Below are positions 35,661 to 45,141 of a stretch of DNA of 64,000 nucleotides, in pieces. The DNA is from a virus. Position 1 is the stretch's first letter. Each line of letters starts with the position of its first letter. The notes under the pieces were generated by a model. That model was not told where the DNA came from. It worked only from the letters and a program-made list of their open reading frames with translations, and did not search any database. Both the position numbers and the translations under genes were made by a program. The DNA lies in the IMG/VR virus record IMGVR_UViG_3300025770_000004, positions 248,001 through 312,000 of that record; one strand, given 5' to 3'.

Positions 35661-36391
35661 CCTTCAAATGATTTTAAGGAATCTTTTAACTCATCGTGAT
35701 AAATATTATACTTATTAGTATTCTTATGATAAGTAGCTACGTGATGTAATTCTTCATTTGGTGGGAAAACACCAATATTTATGTTATCATCATCGTCCAT
35801 GGTATCATAAACATCATCAAAATCTATATCATGTGTTTTATAAAAATCTCTTAACTTTTTCATCATTTTTCGGTATTCATCTCCAATAGATGTGTCCCAT
35901 CTCTGATAATAATCTTTAAGCTTATCACTAATATCCTCACCAAGGAAGTGTATATAAAATGTTGTATGAGAAGCATCACCAGAACTGTTTTTACTTGAAA
36001 TAGGCTCAACTAGAACTTTATTATGGTTTAATTCTAATTCACCAGACCTATCAATCATCTCCTGAATAGACATTCTAACTACGGATAAATCATCAACAAT
36101 ACCAGAAAACTCATCGAATGTGTGATCAGGCTTTTGTTTAAAAACAATAAGTATCATATACTTTATCTTATACTCTACACCATCTGTAAATTCTTTTACG
36201 AATAACCCCTTTGGATCACTTATCATTTTATGAACACTCACACTACAATTACTCATATCAATAACCTCTCTAAGACTATCAGTGAAAAAATCATCAGATA
36301 ATGCGTTATCTGATAAAAAATCAGAATACTCATTAGATCTAGAAAAAGATTCGTTTATAATTTGGAAATTATCCCACTTCTTTATTCTCAT
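35657..36391 (-). CDS. Capsid-targeted-type protein, 244 aa
   Basis: N-terminus MRIKKWDNFQIINE|SFSRSNE, a longer form of the tag with a predicted cut after Glu14 (I-x-E|S). The body is acidic with 'VYDTMDDDDNINIGVFPPNE' and a likely alpha/beta fold; no known domain. The ATG overlaps the methyltransferase stop by 4 nt, and the 25-aa peptide follows with another ATGA overlap. Confidence 0.5.
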   Translation of the reverse strand: MRIKKWDNFQIINESFSRSNEYSDFLSDNALSDDFFTDSLREVIDMSNCSVSVHKMISDPKGLFVKEFTDGVEYKIKYMILIVFKQKPDHTFDEFSGIVDDLSVVRMSIQEMIDRSGELELNHNKVLVEPISSKNSSGDASHTTFYIHFLGEDISDKLKDYYQRWDTSIGDEYRKMMKKLRDFYKTHDIDFDDVYDTMDDDDNINIGVFPPNEELHHVATYHKNTNKYNIYHDELKDSLKSFEG

Positions 36392-37224
36392 CTCTTGAAA
36401 TTCTTATTTTGTATGATCATTTTAGTATGTGTTGAGTGTGTTAAGTGAACATTGAAATCTTTTTTCACTTGCCTTTTTAAGAAATCTAAAAGAAAATCTT
36501 GCTCATAAACAATTTTATAACTACTTGGTATCTTAGTCTTAACAGTTTCTAATGAAACAGGTAAGTAATCTTCATTTACCTCTCTCTCCCAATTATCGGT
36601 ATATCTATACTTTAATAAGTAATGTATAAATACTTTATAATTATCATTTATATCACCCCATCTTTCCTCAAAAGATTTTAAATAGAATTTATCACATTTA
36701 TTTCTAACTTTCTTAACATCATCTTTGAACATATTTATTTCTTCTCTACCAATCTCAAGTGATGGTATCATATCTCTTATAGTTATCCATTTAAAATAAC
36801 CACCAAAAACTTGTTCTTCCCAAAATTTCTTAATAACATTACCTAATGAATATGAATAAACTTCATGTATAACAGAACTAAGGTTTAATAATGGGTTCTT
36901 AGAATGTAATATCATACTAGTAGCTTCATCCCAATCACTTGTTAGAAAAGCTCTATTACCTAATCTAGTTCTAGCTTTTGATAACATTGTCTCGTCTAAA
37001 TCATATCCTATTATTTTAACATTTGGATTTGATTTCATTATACTTTCTAAAAAAGTACCATCACCGCACCCAAAATCAACAATAGTATCAAAATTAAGCT
37101 TATCAACAAAGAAAAGCTTATCTTGCATAGATAAACTCATACCATCAATATAAGATTGTAAATCATATATTGGCTTTTCACCAACAAGTTCTTCTAAAAA
37201 TAGTTCCCAATTAAGAATATTCAT
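36388..37224 (-). CDS. SAM-dependent methyltransferase with tag-like N-terminus
   Basis: 278 aa. SAM-binding motif I 'IVDFGCGDGTFLES' at about 49-62, the acidic end of strand 2 in 'IIGYDLDETMLSKA', and a post-loop 'AFLTSDWDEA' identify a class I methyltransferase. The N-terminus MNILNWELFLEE|LVGEKP resembles the capsid-targeting tag (L-x-E), though less strictly. The target is unknown; similar proteins act on small molecules or rRNA. If packaged it could modify a host molecule immediately after entry. Predicted leaderless, leading an operon with the 244-aa tagged protein. Confidence 0.7.
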   Translation of the reverse strand: MNILNWELFLEELVGEKPIYDLQSYIDGMSLSMQDKLFFVDKLNFDTIVDFGCGDGTFLESIMKSNPNVKIIGYDLDETMLSKARTRLGNRAFLTSDWDEATSMILHSKNPLLNLSSVIHEVYSYSLGNVIKKFWEEQVFGGYFKWITIRDMIPSLEIGREEINMFKDDVKKVRNKCDKFYLKSFEERWGDINDNYKVFIHYLLKYRYTDNWEREVNEDYLPVSLETVKTKIPSSYKIVYEQDFLLDFLKRQVKKDFNVHLTHSTHTKMIIQNKNFKR

Positions 37225-37228
37225 AAAG

Positions 37229-37238
37229 TATATATTAA
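37229..37238 (-). promoter_or_regulatory. TTAATATATA promoter box, 4 nt before ATG
   Basis: Minus-strand TTAATATATA, CTTT, then the methyltransferase ATG. Confidence 0.6.
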
Positions 37239-37239
37239 A

Positions 37240-38010
37240 TTATTTCCAAATTTTTTCTAAATCTATCTTAGAACTAATTTCAATAACCCTACCATTCTTA
37301 GTAAGTGAATAACTTTGAATAGGCATAAACGTTTTCATTATTTTATTAATTTTACTTAATTCAACTTTTTCTATATCATAATTAAATATCTGTATGAGGT
37401 TATCTATCTCATCAAATGATAATTGTGTTTTATCACCCAAGAAATATGTAAAATCATAAAAATAATTATTATACTCAACAGCATTAGGACTATCAGATTT
37501 AGATATTAAAAAGTTAGTTAAGCTATTCTCAACTCCAATCGATGGTAAAGAGTACTTATACCCATTTATAATAAATTCCTGTGTAACTTTATCATAAAAT
37601 TTCATTAAATCATTATCAATATTAAAATAATTGAAATTATTATGACCAAACTCTATAACATCATCATGTCCAGTTTCTTCATCAACATAAGATAATTTTA
37701 TAGACTCACCCTTAGTGAATTTAACTATTTCCAGAAACAGAAATATGATATCAATACTTTTAATATCATTAAAAGAATACCCATAAGAAAGTATAATATT
37801 CTTCCCTACTAAGTTCTTAACTTTGTGTATAATGACACCAAGATCGTCTTTAACGAAGTTATACTCATACGCTACAATATCTTCTACATCAGCTTTTTTT
37901 ATCCAAATTTCAAAGTCGCTTTTATAAAATAATCCTTGTGAAGGTAATATACAAGGATCTAACTTTTTTTGTAAATTAAGTAGATTTTTAACTAGTCCGA
38001 TTAAACTCAT
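37240..38010 (-). CDS. Baseplate hub-type protein (T4 gp26-like)
   Basis: 256 aa. The opening 'DPCILPSQGLFYKSDFEIWI' matches the 'LPSrGlpY...i.ik' signature that marks T4 gp26/baseplate hub chaperone proteins (T4_baseplate family), and the following helical region 'DVEDIVAYEYNFVKDDLGVI' is consistent with it. The length is slightly above T4 gp26 (208 aa). It would act in assembly of the baseplate hub. It lies upstream of the methyltransferase on the same strand; a weak AATAAATATATA box precedes it. Confidence 0.55.
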   Translation of the reverse strand: MSLIGLVKNLLNLQKKLDPCILPSQGLFYKSDFEIWIKKADVEDIVAYEYNFVKDDLGVIIHKVKNLVGKNIILSYGYSFNDIKSIDIIFLFLEIVKFTKGESIKLSYVDEETGHDDVIEFGHNNFNYFNIDNDLMKFYDKVTQEFIINGYKYSLPSIGVENSLTNFLISKSDSPNAVEYNNYFYDFTYFLGDKTQLSFDEIDNLIQIFNYDIEKVELSKINKIMKTFMPIQSYSLTKNGRVIEISSKIDLEKIWK

Positions 38011-38059
38011 ATCTAATAGTTATTTTTCTTATATATTTATTTTAGGAAGTTCATGTAGG

Positions 38060-38069
38060 TTAATATATA
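38060..38069 (+). promoter_or_regulatory. TTAATATATA promoter box, 4 nt before ATG
   Basis: TTAATATATA, ATTT, then the ATG of the DNA methyltransferase at 38074. Confidence 0.6.
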
Positions 38070-38073
38070 ATTT

Positions 38074-38784
38074 ATGTTGATTTTTGGTGATTGTATAGTG
38101 GAACTCTCGAAGATAAAAAGTAATTCAGTAGATTTAATACTAATAGATCCACCTTATCTCATATCAAGAGATTCTAATTTTAAAAATTATTCAGAGAATA
38201 CATCAAAGGAATTAGTTTCTAAATATGGAAATATATCAATTGACTTTGGGGATTGGGATAAAGAAGAATTAAATTGGGATATTTTACTAAAAGAGTATTA
38301 TAGAATTCTGAGAAAAGGCGGAACCTTATTAACATTTTATGATATTTGGAAGGCAAATGAAATAAAAGAATCTGCTGATAAATATAAATTTAAACAAAAA
38401 AGAGTTTCTTGCTGGACAAAAACAAACCCCGTGCCGATAAATTCAAAAGTAAATTACTTATCTAACGCAAATGAATACTTTTTTAGTTTTGTGAAAGGTG
38501 GTAAACCAACATTTAACTCTAAGTATGATAATGGTCTTTATAGTTATCCAATATGTCATGGTAAAGAAAGATATAAACACCCAACACAAAAACCATTAAG
38601 ATTAATAAAAGATTTAATAGAGAAACATTCAAACCCTGGAGACTTGGTATTGGATACTTTTGCTGGAACTGGAACCACAGCTCACGCATGTATCTTATCA
38701 GATAGAAAGTATATTATGATAGAAAAGGATGAAGAATATTTCAAAATAATCGAAGAAAGATTAAACAATATCAAAGTAGAATAA
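38074..38784 (+). CDS. DNA methyltransferase, beta class (N6-adenine/N4-cytosine)
   Basis: 236 aa. Motif IV DPPY at residues 25-28 precedes the SAM motif 'DTFAGTGTTAHAC' (about 194-206), the order of beta-class amino-methyltransferases; 'KHPTQKPLRLIKDLI' is the conserved motif X region. Compact and without a cognate restriction gene nearby, so it probably protects phage DNA from host restriction or has a regulatory role. The recognition site cannot be deduced. Predicted leaderless; the next gene follows after 27 nt. Confidence 0.88.
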   Translation: MLIFGDCIVELSKIKSNSVDLILIDPPYLISRDSNFKNYSENTSKELVSKYGNISIDFGDWDKEELNWDILLKEYYRILRKGGTLLTFYDIWKANEIKESADKYKFKQKRVSCWTKTNPVPINSKVNYLSNANEYFFSFVKGGKPTFNSKYDNGLYSYPICHGKERYKHPTQKPLRLIKDLIEKHSNPGDLVLDTFAGTGTTAHACILSDRKYIMIEKDEEYFKIIEERLNNIKVE

Positions 38785-38811
38785 TATAAAACAAAATATA
38801 AAGTAATAATT

Positions 38812-39213
38812 ATGTCAATCATTGTAAAAAACTCAGAATTAAATAACGAAACGATCGAAGCTTTAAACAGCTTAATCGAATTTGATATAAATGCTACAGC
38901 AGCATTTAGATTAACAAGAATAATAAAAGAAATTTCTTCTATCGTTGAAGATAAATTAACAACTGAGAAAAAGATTTTAGAAAAGTATGTTGAAAAAGAT
39001 TCAGAGGGTAATACTATCAGACCAAAGGATGAATCAGGTAATATTGTTGAAGATGCTGTTAATATAACTAATGTAGAAAAATTTTCAAAAGAAATGAACG
39101 AATTAATGTCAATTGAAAACGAAGTTAACTTTGATAAAATCAAATTCGAAGATTTAGAATTGAAAACGGCTAAGGTTAAAGACTTAATTAAACTAGATTT
39201 CTTATTTGATTAA
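38812..39213 (+). CDS. DUF1617-like phage protein, 133 aa
   Basis: Helical protein opening 'IIVKNSELNNETIEALNSLI', followed by 'AAFRLTRIIKEISSIVEDKL' and 'ILEKYVEKDSEGNTI', a layout I associate with small phage proteins of the DUF1617 type, found among structural or assembly genes of tailed phages. No catalytic residues. A terminator follows, closing the unit started at 38074. Confidence 0.5.
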   Translation: MSIIVKNSELNNETIEALNSLIEFDINATAAFRLTRIIKEISSIVEDKLTTEKKILEKYVEKDSEGNTIRPKDESGNIVEDAVNITNVEKFSKEMNELMSIENEVNFDKIKFEDLELKTAKVKDLIKLDFLFD

Positions 39214-39259
39214 TTCTTTACTAAATCCAACCCAAAAACATAGAATCAAAATTATATTT

Positions 39260-39289
39260 AAATCCGATAAGTAATTATCGGATTTTTTA
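39260..39289 (+). terminator. Rho-independent terminator
   Basis: 11-bp stem AAATCCGATAA/TTATCGGATTT with a GTAA loop, followed by T-run. Confidence 0.85.
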
Positions 39290-39306
39290 TTACCTAGTAT
39301 CACTTT

Positions 39307-39316
39307 TTAATATATA
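39307..39316 (+). promoter_or_regulatory. TTAATATATA promoter box, leadered
   Basis: Twenty nt before the ATG of the first of three virion genes (39337-44075). Confidence 0.6.
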
Positions 39317-39336
39317 CATAAAAAGTAATTATATCG

Positions 39337-40971
39337 ATGCCTTCTACTTATAGTATAAACGTAGGTCAAGTAACTGAATCTACAAGAAAAACAGACATTT
39401 TTACCGTATTAGGAGATTTACCTAATAATACACAAAAGTTAATATCACCTAGGGATGTTAGAGATGCTTTCTTAACAACTTGGGCTAATTCATCTTTTAG
39501 AGTTACAACGGGAGCAACTTACTCAACAGAAGAATATATTGGTATTGATTCTGGTAATCCAGAAAATAGAGATATAAAACAAAGAATATTAATAGGTAAA
39601 AGAAGTTTTGGTAATTTAGACATAATGAATAGTTCTCTTATGAATAGTTCAGATGCTGATATATTTCTTTACAACACAAAATCAGATTCACTAACACAAA
39701 GTTCAACAAAGGTTGCGATATTAGCGGGAACAAATTCAACACTACACACATTCGCACCTTATTTAGAATCAGTATTAAACCCAACGGATGATGCACTTGA
39801 TCTAAATATAACAAACCCATCTTTATTCGGTGGTGATATTAATATTTTCTCAACAGTTGGAAGGGTAGCAATTAATGGAATTGTATTTCCAACTGCAACC
39901 GAAACATCAACTAATGCTTCAAATGGTAAGATTTTAAGATACTTTGGTACTTACCCATATGGTTCGTTGAAATGGGATGATTCGACTGTTACAATATCTG
40001 ATATAGGAACACCTGGATTACCAACTAATATTTATGGAAGTCCTGTTCTTTTAAATGGATATTCTTTAGAGTTTGTTGATGAGAATGTAGTACCAGTAAC
40101 AATTGGTGGTATAACACAAGGAGCAACATTTTTGACTGGATCATTCGCTGGTCAAGATTGGCCAATGAGTGAAGTTATAAGACAAATACTTTATCCTTAT
40201 ATAGAACCAGTTTTAGAACTAAGCATTATCAACCCAACAACAGGAACAACATATGCTGAAGCTGGAACAACACCTTCTTTAGAATTTGATTGGTCAATAA
40301 CAACATATGCTAGAGATGATAATGAGTTAGTTAGGGATTTTCAATTTAGAGAAGATATATCTAACACATTAGTAACATCATTCAACGGAGATGGATATGG
40401 ATCAACTTTTAGTGATATACCCGGAAGTTCAACATATTCAACATTTAATCATGCTACATATAGTGTGAGTGGTGATATGGAATTTACACTTTACGTTTCA
40501 AACGCAGAAGTACCATCAATTTCATATAATTCTATATCAGGAACACCACCAACACTTAGAGGTTCTTTCCCAGGAGGATATTCATTCAGTTCAACAGAAA
40601 CTATAAGTTTCATAAATCCAATATTTTACGATTATGATTCAACAATAGCAACAAACGGAGCTGAATTAAAAACAGTAACAACAGGTTCACCAAAATTGAT
40701 AGAACCTTACATGGGAGTTTCACACTCATATAAGGTTCCTTATAGTGGGAATGGATATGTATATTTCATATACCCAGGAACATACCCAACAGATATAAAG
40801 TATATCAAAGATCCAAGTGGATTCGAAATATATAATTATACATCACCAACCTATTCCATATTTACAAGTTCTAGTATAACACATCCTGATTATACAGGAC
40901 CATTTAAAGTGTGGAGAACAACAGCTACATCAAGTTATGTTGGAGTTGGACAATTTGAATTTATATTTTAA
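39337..40971 (+). CDS. Virion protein, paralogue 1
   Basis: 544 aa, Ser/Thr/Asn/Tyr-rich, beta-type. The N-terminal half matches the next gene landmark by landmark: 'ISPRDVRDAFLTTW' versus 'VNPLDIRDAILSLW', 'RDIKQRILIGKRSF' versus 'RDIKRKIYLGKRAF', 'DADIFLYNTKSDS' versus 'DVDIFLYNTKIDT', 'VAILAGTNSTLHT' versus 'VAIIAGTNLSLHT'. The C-terminal parts diverge into Ig-like or receptor-type domains. Likely part of a neck, tail or fibre structure; co-transcribed with the two genes that follow. Confidence 0.6.
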   Translation: MPSTYSINVGQVTESTRKTDIFTVLGDLPNNTQKLISPRDVRDAFLTTWANSSFRVTTGATYSTEEYIGIDSGNPENRDIKQRILIGKRSFGNLDIMNSSLMNSSDADIFLYNTKSDSLTQSSTKVAILAGTNSTLHTFAPYLESVLNPTDDALDLNITNPSLFGGDINIFSTVGRVAINGIVFPTATETSTNASNGKILRYFGTYPYGSLKWDDSTVTISDIGTPGLPTNIYGSPVLLNGYSLEFVDENVVPVTIGGITQGATFLTGSFAGQDWPMSEVIRQILYPYIEPVLELSIINPTTGTTYAEAGTTPSLEFDWSITTYARDDNELVRDFQFREDISNTLVTSFNGDGYGSTFSDIPGSSTYSTFNHATYSVSGDMEFTLYVSNAEVPSISYNSISGTPPTLRGSFPGGYSFSSTETISFINPIFYDYDSTIATNGAELKTVTTGSPKLIEPYMGVSHSYKVPYSGNGYVYFIYPGTYPTDIKYIKDPSGFEIYNYTSPTYSIFTSSSITHPDYTGPFKVWRTTATSSYVGVGQFEFIF

Positions 40972-40973
40972 TT

Positions 40974-42491
40974 ATGATGACATTCAGTGTAAATACAGGT
41001 TTACCAACTGAAGCGATAAGTTATCCAGTACAAGATTACTTGGATGATATCTTATTAAAGCTTGAGGATAACGAGGATAAATTAGTAAACCCTTTGGATA
41101 TAAGAGATGCTATTTTGTCTTTGTGGTCAAGTGTACCATTTAAACAAACAACGGTTCCAGGTGGTACGGTATCTTATGTTGGATTAGATGCTATCAACCC
41201 AAGTGAAAGAGATATTAAAAGAAAAATTTATTTAGGTAAAAGAGCATTTTCTGGAACTTATTCATATAATGAATTTGATAATATAATGAATGATACTTTA
41301 TTAACAAGTGATGTTGATATATTTCTTTATAATACAAAAATAGATACAAAAAGTCAAACATCAACAAGAGTTGCTATAATAGCTGGTACAAATTTATCAC
41401 TACACACAAAAGCTCCTTATATACAAAGTCAAATAGTATCAGGAACTACACAATCACTGTCATTAGACATAATAAATCCATCATTTGGTGATGTAAACAT
41501 ACAAGGTAGTTTGATTGGTAGTGGATATACTGGAAGTGTTATAGTAAATAATATAATATTCCCAACATCCGATGAGAGTGGTTTATCAGCCTCTAATGAA
41601 AAGATTCTTATTATGGAGGATGGTGAATTAATTTGGGATTTTATAAAATTACCAGATTTAAACTATATAGGAAATACTGGATCACAATTAGATATTTATG
41701 GAACACCAACAAACGTAACTTCAGCGGGTCTCAATGGTTATTCTTTAGAATTTGCTGATGACAGAATGTGTCCGGTTGAAATAGGAGATATAAACTACGG
41801 TGATACTTTTAATAATATGCCTTTATCAGAGGGTTTAAGAAGAATAATATATGATTATTTACCACCATCTTGTAGTATAGAAATAACAGGTGTTTATTCA
41901 GTTGGTTATGCTGAAGTTGGTACTTATCCATCACCCTCAATACAATATACAATTAATAAGAAAACATTAAATACATCAATAACCGGATTAAGTAATATGA
42001 TACCTGGGGCTTATCCAGCAATCGTAAGTAATTCTTATGAAACAATAACTGGTAGTTCAAGTGGTGTTGTTATATCACCAATACTACCAGTGAGTACAGA
42101 ATTTAAAATTACTGTCGGTGATGGATTAAACACAGCATCAGCAAGTACTCAGATTACAGGTATTTATCCATATTTTCATGGATTTAGTACAAATTTAACA
42201 ATGAATAGTATTGGATTAGCTGGGTTATCAAAATTAACAGAATCAATGGGTGATAAGATAATTGATATTAATGGGATTGGTAATTTATATTTTATATATG
42301 ATTCTGATTATGGAACATTATCAAATATATATGATGAGTATGGGAATACATCATCAGGATCATTCTCATACACACCAATAGTTTTATCATCACCAACAGG
42401 ATTATGGGCAGCAAAAGAATTTTATGTTTATCAATGGAATGGGGCTCCACAAATTGGACCACCATCGGTAAATTACCAATTCAAATATTAA
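40974..42491 (+). CDS. Virion protein, paralogue 2
   Basis: 505 aa; tandem paralogue of the preceding gene, sharing its N-terminal 240 residues and differing after 'NGYSLEFAD'. Two start codons are adjacent (ATGATG); the first, two nt after the previous stop, is used here. The C-terminal half contains 'TAEVGTYPSPSIQYT'-like beta segments. The tandem copies suggest neofunctionalised subunits of one structure. Confidence 0.6.
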   Translation: MMTFSVNTGLPTEAISYPVQDYLDDILLKLEDNEDKLVNPLDIRDAILSLWSSVPFKQTTVPGGTVSYVGLDAINPSERDIKRKIYLGKRAFSGTYSYNEFDNIMNDTLLTSDVDIFLYNTKIDTKSQTSTRVAIIAGTNLSLHTKAPYIQSQIVSGTTQSLSLDIINPSFGDVNIQGSLIGSGYTGSVIVNNIIFPTSDESGLSASNEKILIMEDGELIWDFIKLPDLNYIGNTGSQLDIYGTPTNVTSAGLNGYSLEFADDRMCPVEIGDINYGDTFNNMPLSEGLRRIIYDYLPPSCSIEITGVYSVGYAEVGTYPSPSIQYTINKKTLNTSITGLSNMIPGAYPAIVSNSYETITGSSSGVVISPILPVSTEFKITVGDGLNTASASTQITGIYPYFHGFSTNLTMNSIGLAGLSKLTESMGDKIIDINGIGNLYFIYDSDYGTLSNIYDEYGNTSSGSFSYTPIVLSSPTGLWAAKEFYVYQWNGAPQIGPPSVNYQFKY

Positions 42492-42509
42492 AAAATTTAT
42501 ATATAGAAC

Positions 42510-44075
42510 ATGGCAATACAAATAATAGATAATTTTCAAGTAAATGTGGCAGACGCCATCGATAACAGATTAGTTGTTGGGCCTAGTCAATTTTATACAG
42601 ACAAGGATGATTTACCTTATAAATACGCAGGTATGCGTGTATGGGATTTAAACGATGGAGTTAGTGGAGTACCATATGTATGGAATGGAACAACATTTGA
42701 AACTGAAGCATCTAGTGGTATTGCAGGTAGCGGTACTCCAGGATTCATACCAAAATTCATTGGAGGTGGTAATGTATTAGATGATAGTATTATTCAGATC
42801 GTTGGTAGTAATGTTGGTATAGGCATATCACCCATAAAAACACTTCACGTTAATGGTGATATACAATCAGATGGATCTGGTGGGTTTTATGGTGAAGGAA
42901 CTTTTATAACTCAACTAAATGCTAGTAATATAACTTCTGGTACATTAGCATTAAGTTACTTACCTAATGGATCTTCGGGACAGGTATTACAAGCAGGAGG
43001 ATCAAATCCGATTTGGGTAAATCAAAACACACTATCGGTTGGAGATAGTATAAATTCGGATAATATATATCACTCGGATGATGGAACGACCAGTACCGAC
43101 AGACGGATACTTTTTATAAATTCAGATAGCGATGGTTACGATGATGTAAGAACTAATGCTGGGTTAGTATTTACACCCAACACTCAAAATCTCAGAGTGG
43201 AAGGTAAGGGAAACTTTATGAAGGGAGTCGGTGTTGGTTTTGCCCTTGGGGGTGCTGCTGTTGGTGCTTACGGACTCTATATAAAAGGGGACGAATTCAG
43301 TGCATGGCCTCTCTTTGTTACCGCAGCCTCTAATAATAGAAGCGCATATTTTGTTGGTAATATAGGAATTGGGACCTCTCCATCAACAGTCTCAGGGAGA
43401 CATCTCGCCATCGCCGGTGGTACTTCAACATATAATGTTTACGGCAATCTTTTCACAAGTGGTGCTATTAGATCCACAACAACAGTAAAGGCGGATTGGT
43501 GGTTATATACAGGAACAGGTGGTAGCACCACTAATTCACAAGGTGGTATTGATATTCTTGGTCGAAGTACTGTACCGGCAAATGATCCTTTAATTATCAC
43601 ACCGGTTGCACCAGCACACACCTATATTTATAGACATTCTGCTGATTTTACCACTATCAGAGTAGATGGTAATAATGGAAGTGCAAATTACACTGGAGCC
43701 TTTAGTTTTTACCAGGATGGGTCAGCATCAAAAGGGGGTGGTGGTGGAAGTTGGTTAGGAACATCTGACAAAAGACTTAAAACTAATATAAAGTCTATAT
43801 CAAACTCACTAGATAAACTTAAAAAGTTACAAGCTGTTGAATTCAATTGGAAAATAAGTGGTAAAAAGGACGTAGGGTTTTTAGCTGATGATGTACAAAC
43901 ACACTTTCCAAATTGGGTGACGGAAAGAAAGTCTCAAGATCCGGAAATTAAAAAAATTGTTAATGATGATAAAGTTAAATCATTAGAATTTCCAACTGAA
44001 TGGTATGCGTTAGTTTCTGAATCAATAAAAGAGTTAGATATTAGATTAAAGTCAATAGAGGATAAACTTAGTTGA
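42510..44075 (+). CDS. Tail fibre with S74-type intramolecular chaperone
   Basis: 521 aa. The C-terminal 105 residues form a peptidase S74/endosialidase-type chaperone: 'GTSDKRLKTNIKSISNSLDK' (catalytic Ser and the Lys of the dyad region), 'VEFNWKISGKKDVGFLADDV' and a terminal coiled coil 'IKELDIRLKSIEDKLS'. This domain helps fibre trimers fold and then cuts itself off. The middle has fibre-type 'GNVGIGISPIKTLHVNGDIQ' segments. The N-terminus 'MAIQIIDNFQVNVADAIDNR' is probably the virion attachment part. The stretch about 43080-43760 has more G and C than its neighbours, suggesting an exchanged receptor-binding module. Confidence 0.8.
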   Translation: MAIQIIDNFQVNVADAIDNRLVVGPSQFYTDKDDLPYKYAGMRVWDLNDGVSGVPYVWNGTTFETEASSGIAGSGTPGFIPKFIGGGNVLDDSIIQIVGSNVGIGISPIKTLHVNGDIQSDGSGGFYGEGTFITQLNASNITSGTLALSYLPNGSSGQVLQAGGSNPIWVNQNTLSVGDSINSDNIYHSDDGTTSTDRRILFINSDSDGYDDVRTNAGLVFTPNTQNLRVEGKGNFMKGVGVGFALGGAAVGAYGLYIKGDEFSAWPLFVTAASNNRSAYFVGNIGIGTSPSTVSGRHLAIAGGTSTYNVYGNLFTSGAIRSTTTVKADWWLYTGTGGSTTNSQGGIDILGRSTVPANDPLIITPVAPAHTYIYRHSADFTTIRVDGNNGSANYTGAFSFYQDGSASKGGGGGSWLGTSDKRLKTNIKSISNSLDKLKKLQAVEFNWKISGKKDVGFLADDVQTHFPNWVTERKSQDPEIKKIVNDDKVKSLEFPTEWYALVSESIKELDIRLKSIEDKLS

Positions 44076-44765
44076 TTAATCTTCAACTGGATCAAACCAA
44101 TAGTTAAAGTAGATAAAGTTATCACCAACTAGATTATAAGATTCATTATCATGTCTTACAATGATTTTATCATCATGAGATCTAACTAATTCAATCTCAA
44201 TACCTTTTTCCATTCTTAATTGTTTACCAGTATCAACTGAATAACATATAACTTCATTATTTATAAGTTTATACATACCTGGATCAGGCTTTAACCAAGC
44301 TTTTAATGTTTTAATAACTAAACCTTTTATCTTAATAGTCCATTCTTTTGGTTGATATAAATCAAAGTCTTTGAATACTTCTGATTCAAATTTAGGATCT
44401 AATCCAGTTATGTTAAGAATCGTACCCCAATATTCTATATCATCAATGATTATTGACAAATAAACATCATAATGAACAGAATTAGATTTAATTATTCTTT
44501 GTATTTTAATATTTTTTATATCTTGGTCTTCTAAAGCTAATTTAGATCTTAATGTAGAATAAGCACTAGTTCCTTTTAAGTTATGAAGAATATCATCAAT
44601 TCTAGACATAGCTTGTCTAACACCACTTTGGTGTTTATCAAAAGCATCCAAAGATAATTGTGGATTATCAGTCATTGGCACACCAGTACCACCAGCAGAC
44701 TCAGCACCAAATCTTTGCAAATTAAATTCAGTAAACTCTAAAATAAGCTTATTCCTCTTCTTCAT
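44076..44765 (-). CDS. Virion- or capsid-associated protein, 229 aa
   Basis: N-terminus MKKRNKLILEFTEFNLQRFG then AESAGGTG, a looser form of the tag (basic start, aromatic/hydrophobic pattern, AES). The following 'SAYSTLRSKLALEDQDIKNI' and 'YDVYLSIIIDDIEYWGTILN' define an unrecognised alpha/beta domain. It ends next to the tail fibre gene (stops adjacent). It shares a bidirectional promoter region with the plus-strand 105-aa gene. Confidence 0.4.
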   Translation of the reverse strand: MKKRNKLILEFTEFNLQRFGAESAGGTGVPMTDNPQLSLDAFDKHQSGVRQAMSRIDDILHNLKGTSAYSTLRSKLALEDQDIKNIKIQRIIKSNSVHYDVYLSIIIDDIEYWGTILNITGLDPKFESEVFKDFDLYQPKEWTIKIKGLVIKTLKAWLKPDPGMYKLINNEVICYSVDTGKQLRMEKGIEIELVRSHDDKIIVRHDNESYNLVGDNFIYFNYWFDPVED

Positions 44766-44767
44766 AA

Positions 44768-44783
44768 TTAATATATATATTAA
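44768..44783. promoter_or_regulatory. Bidirectional palindromic TTAATATATATATTAA box
   Basis: A 16-bp palindrome contains TTAATATATA on both strands between the divergent genes starting at 44765 and 44803. Confidence 0.6.
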
Positions 44784-44802
44784 ATATTAAAAATACAATC
44801 AT

Positions 44803-45120
44803 ATGAAAATTAAGAAAGTTTTTGAAAACGAAGAGATAGACATATCAACAGCAAGGGTTGGTGAGATAATAGAGGATTTGAGAGGATTTACTTCTACAAT
44901 AGAAGATAAGAATAAAAAAATCGAATCTTATATAAACGAACTAAATAACTATAAAAACCAATCAAAGAAAGGAAATGACCAAATAGATGATTCTATATCG
45001 GCATTACAGATAATTAAAAAGGAATTGGATGATAGCTTAGACAAAGTTGATACAGTTATAAATAATCTAATGGATTATAATGATGAAGGAAGGAAGTATT
45101 TATATACTGAAAACAAATAA
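44803..45120 (+). CDS. Coiled-coil protein, 105 aa, tag-like start
   Basis: MKIKKVFENE|EIDISTARV, then a long heptad-rich helix through residue 95 ('IEDKNKKIESYINELNNYKN', 'DDSLDKVDTVINNLMDYND'). Might be a core or scaffold component or a packaged internal protein. Weak tag. Confidence 0.45.
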   Translation: MKIKKVFENEEIDISTARVGEIIEDLRGFTSTIEDKNKKIESYINELNNYKNQSKKGNDQIDDSISALQIIKKELDDSLDKVDTVINNLMDYNDEGRKYLYTENK

Positions 45121-45141
45121 TCAAAACATCATATAATTTAT

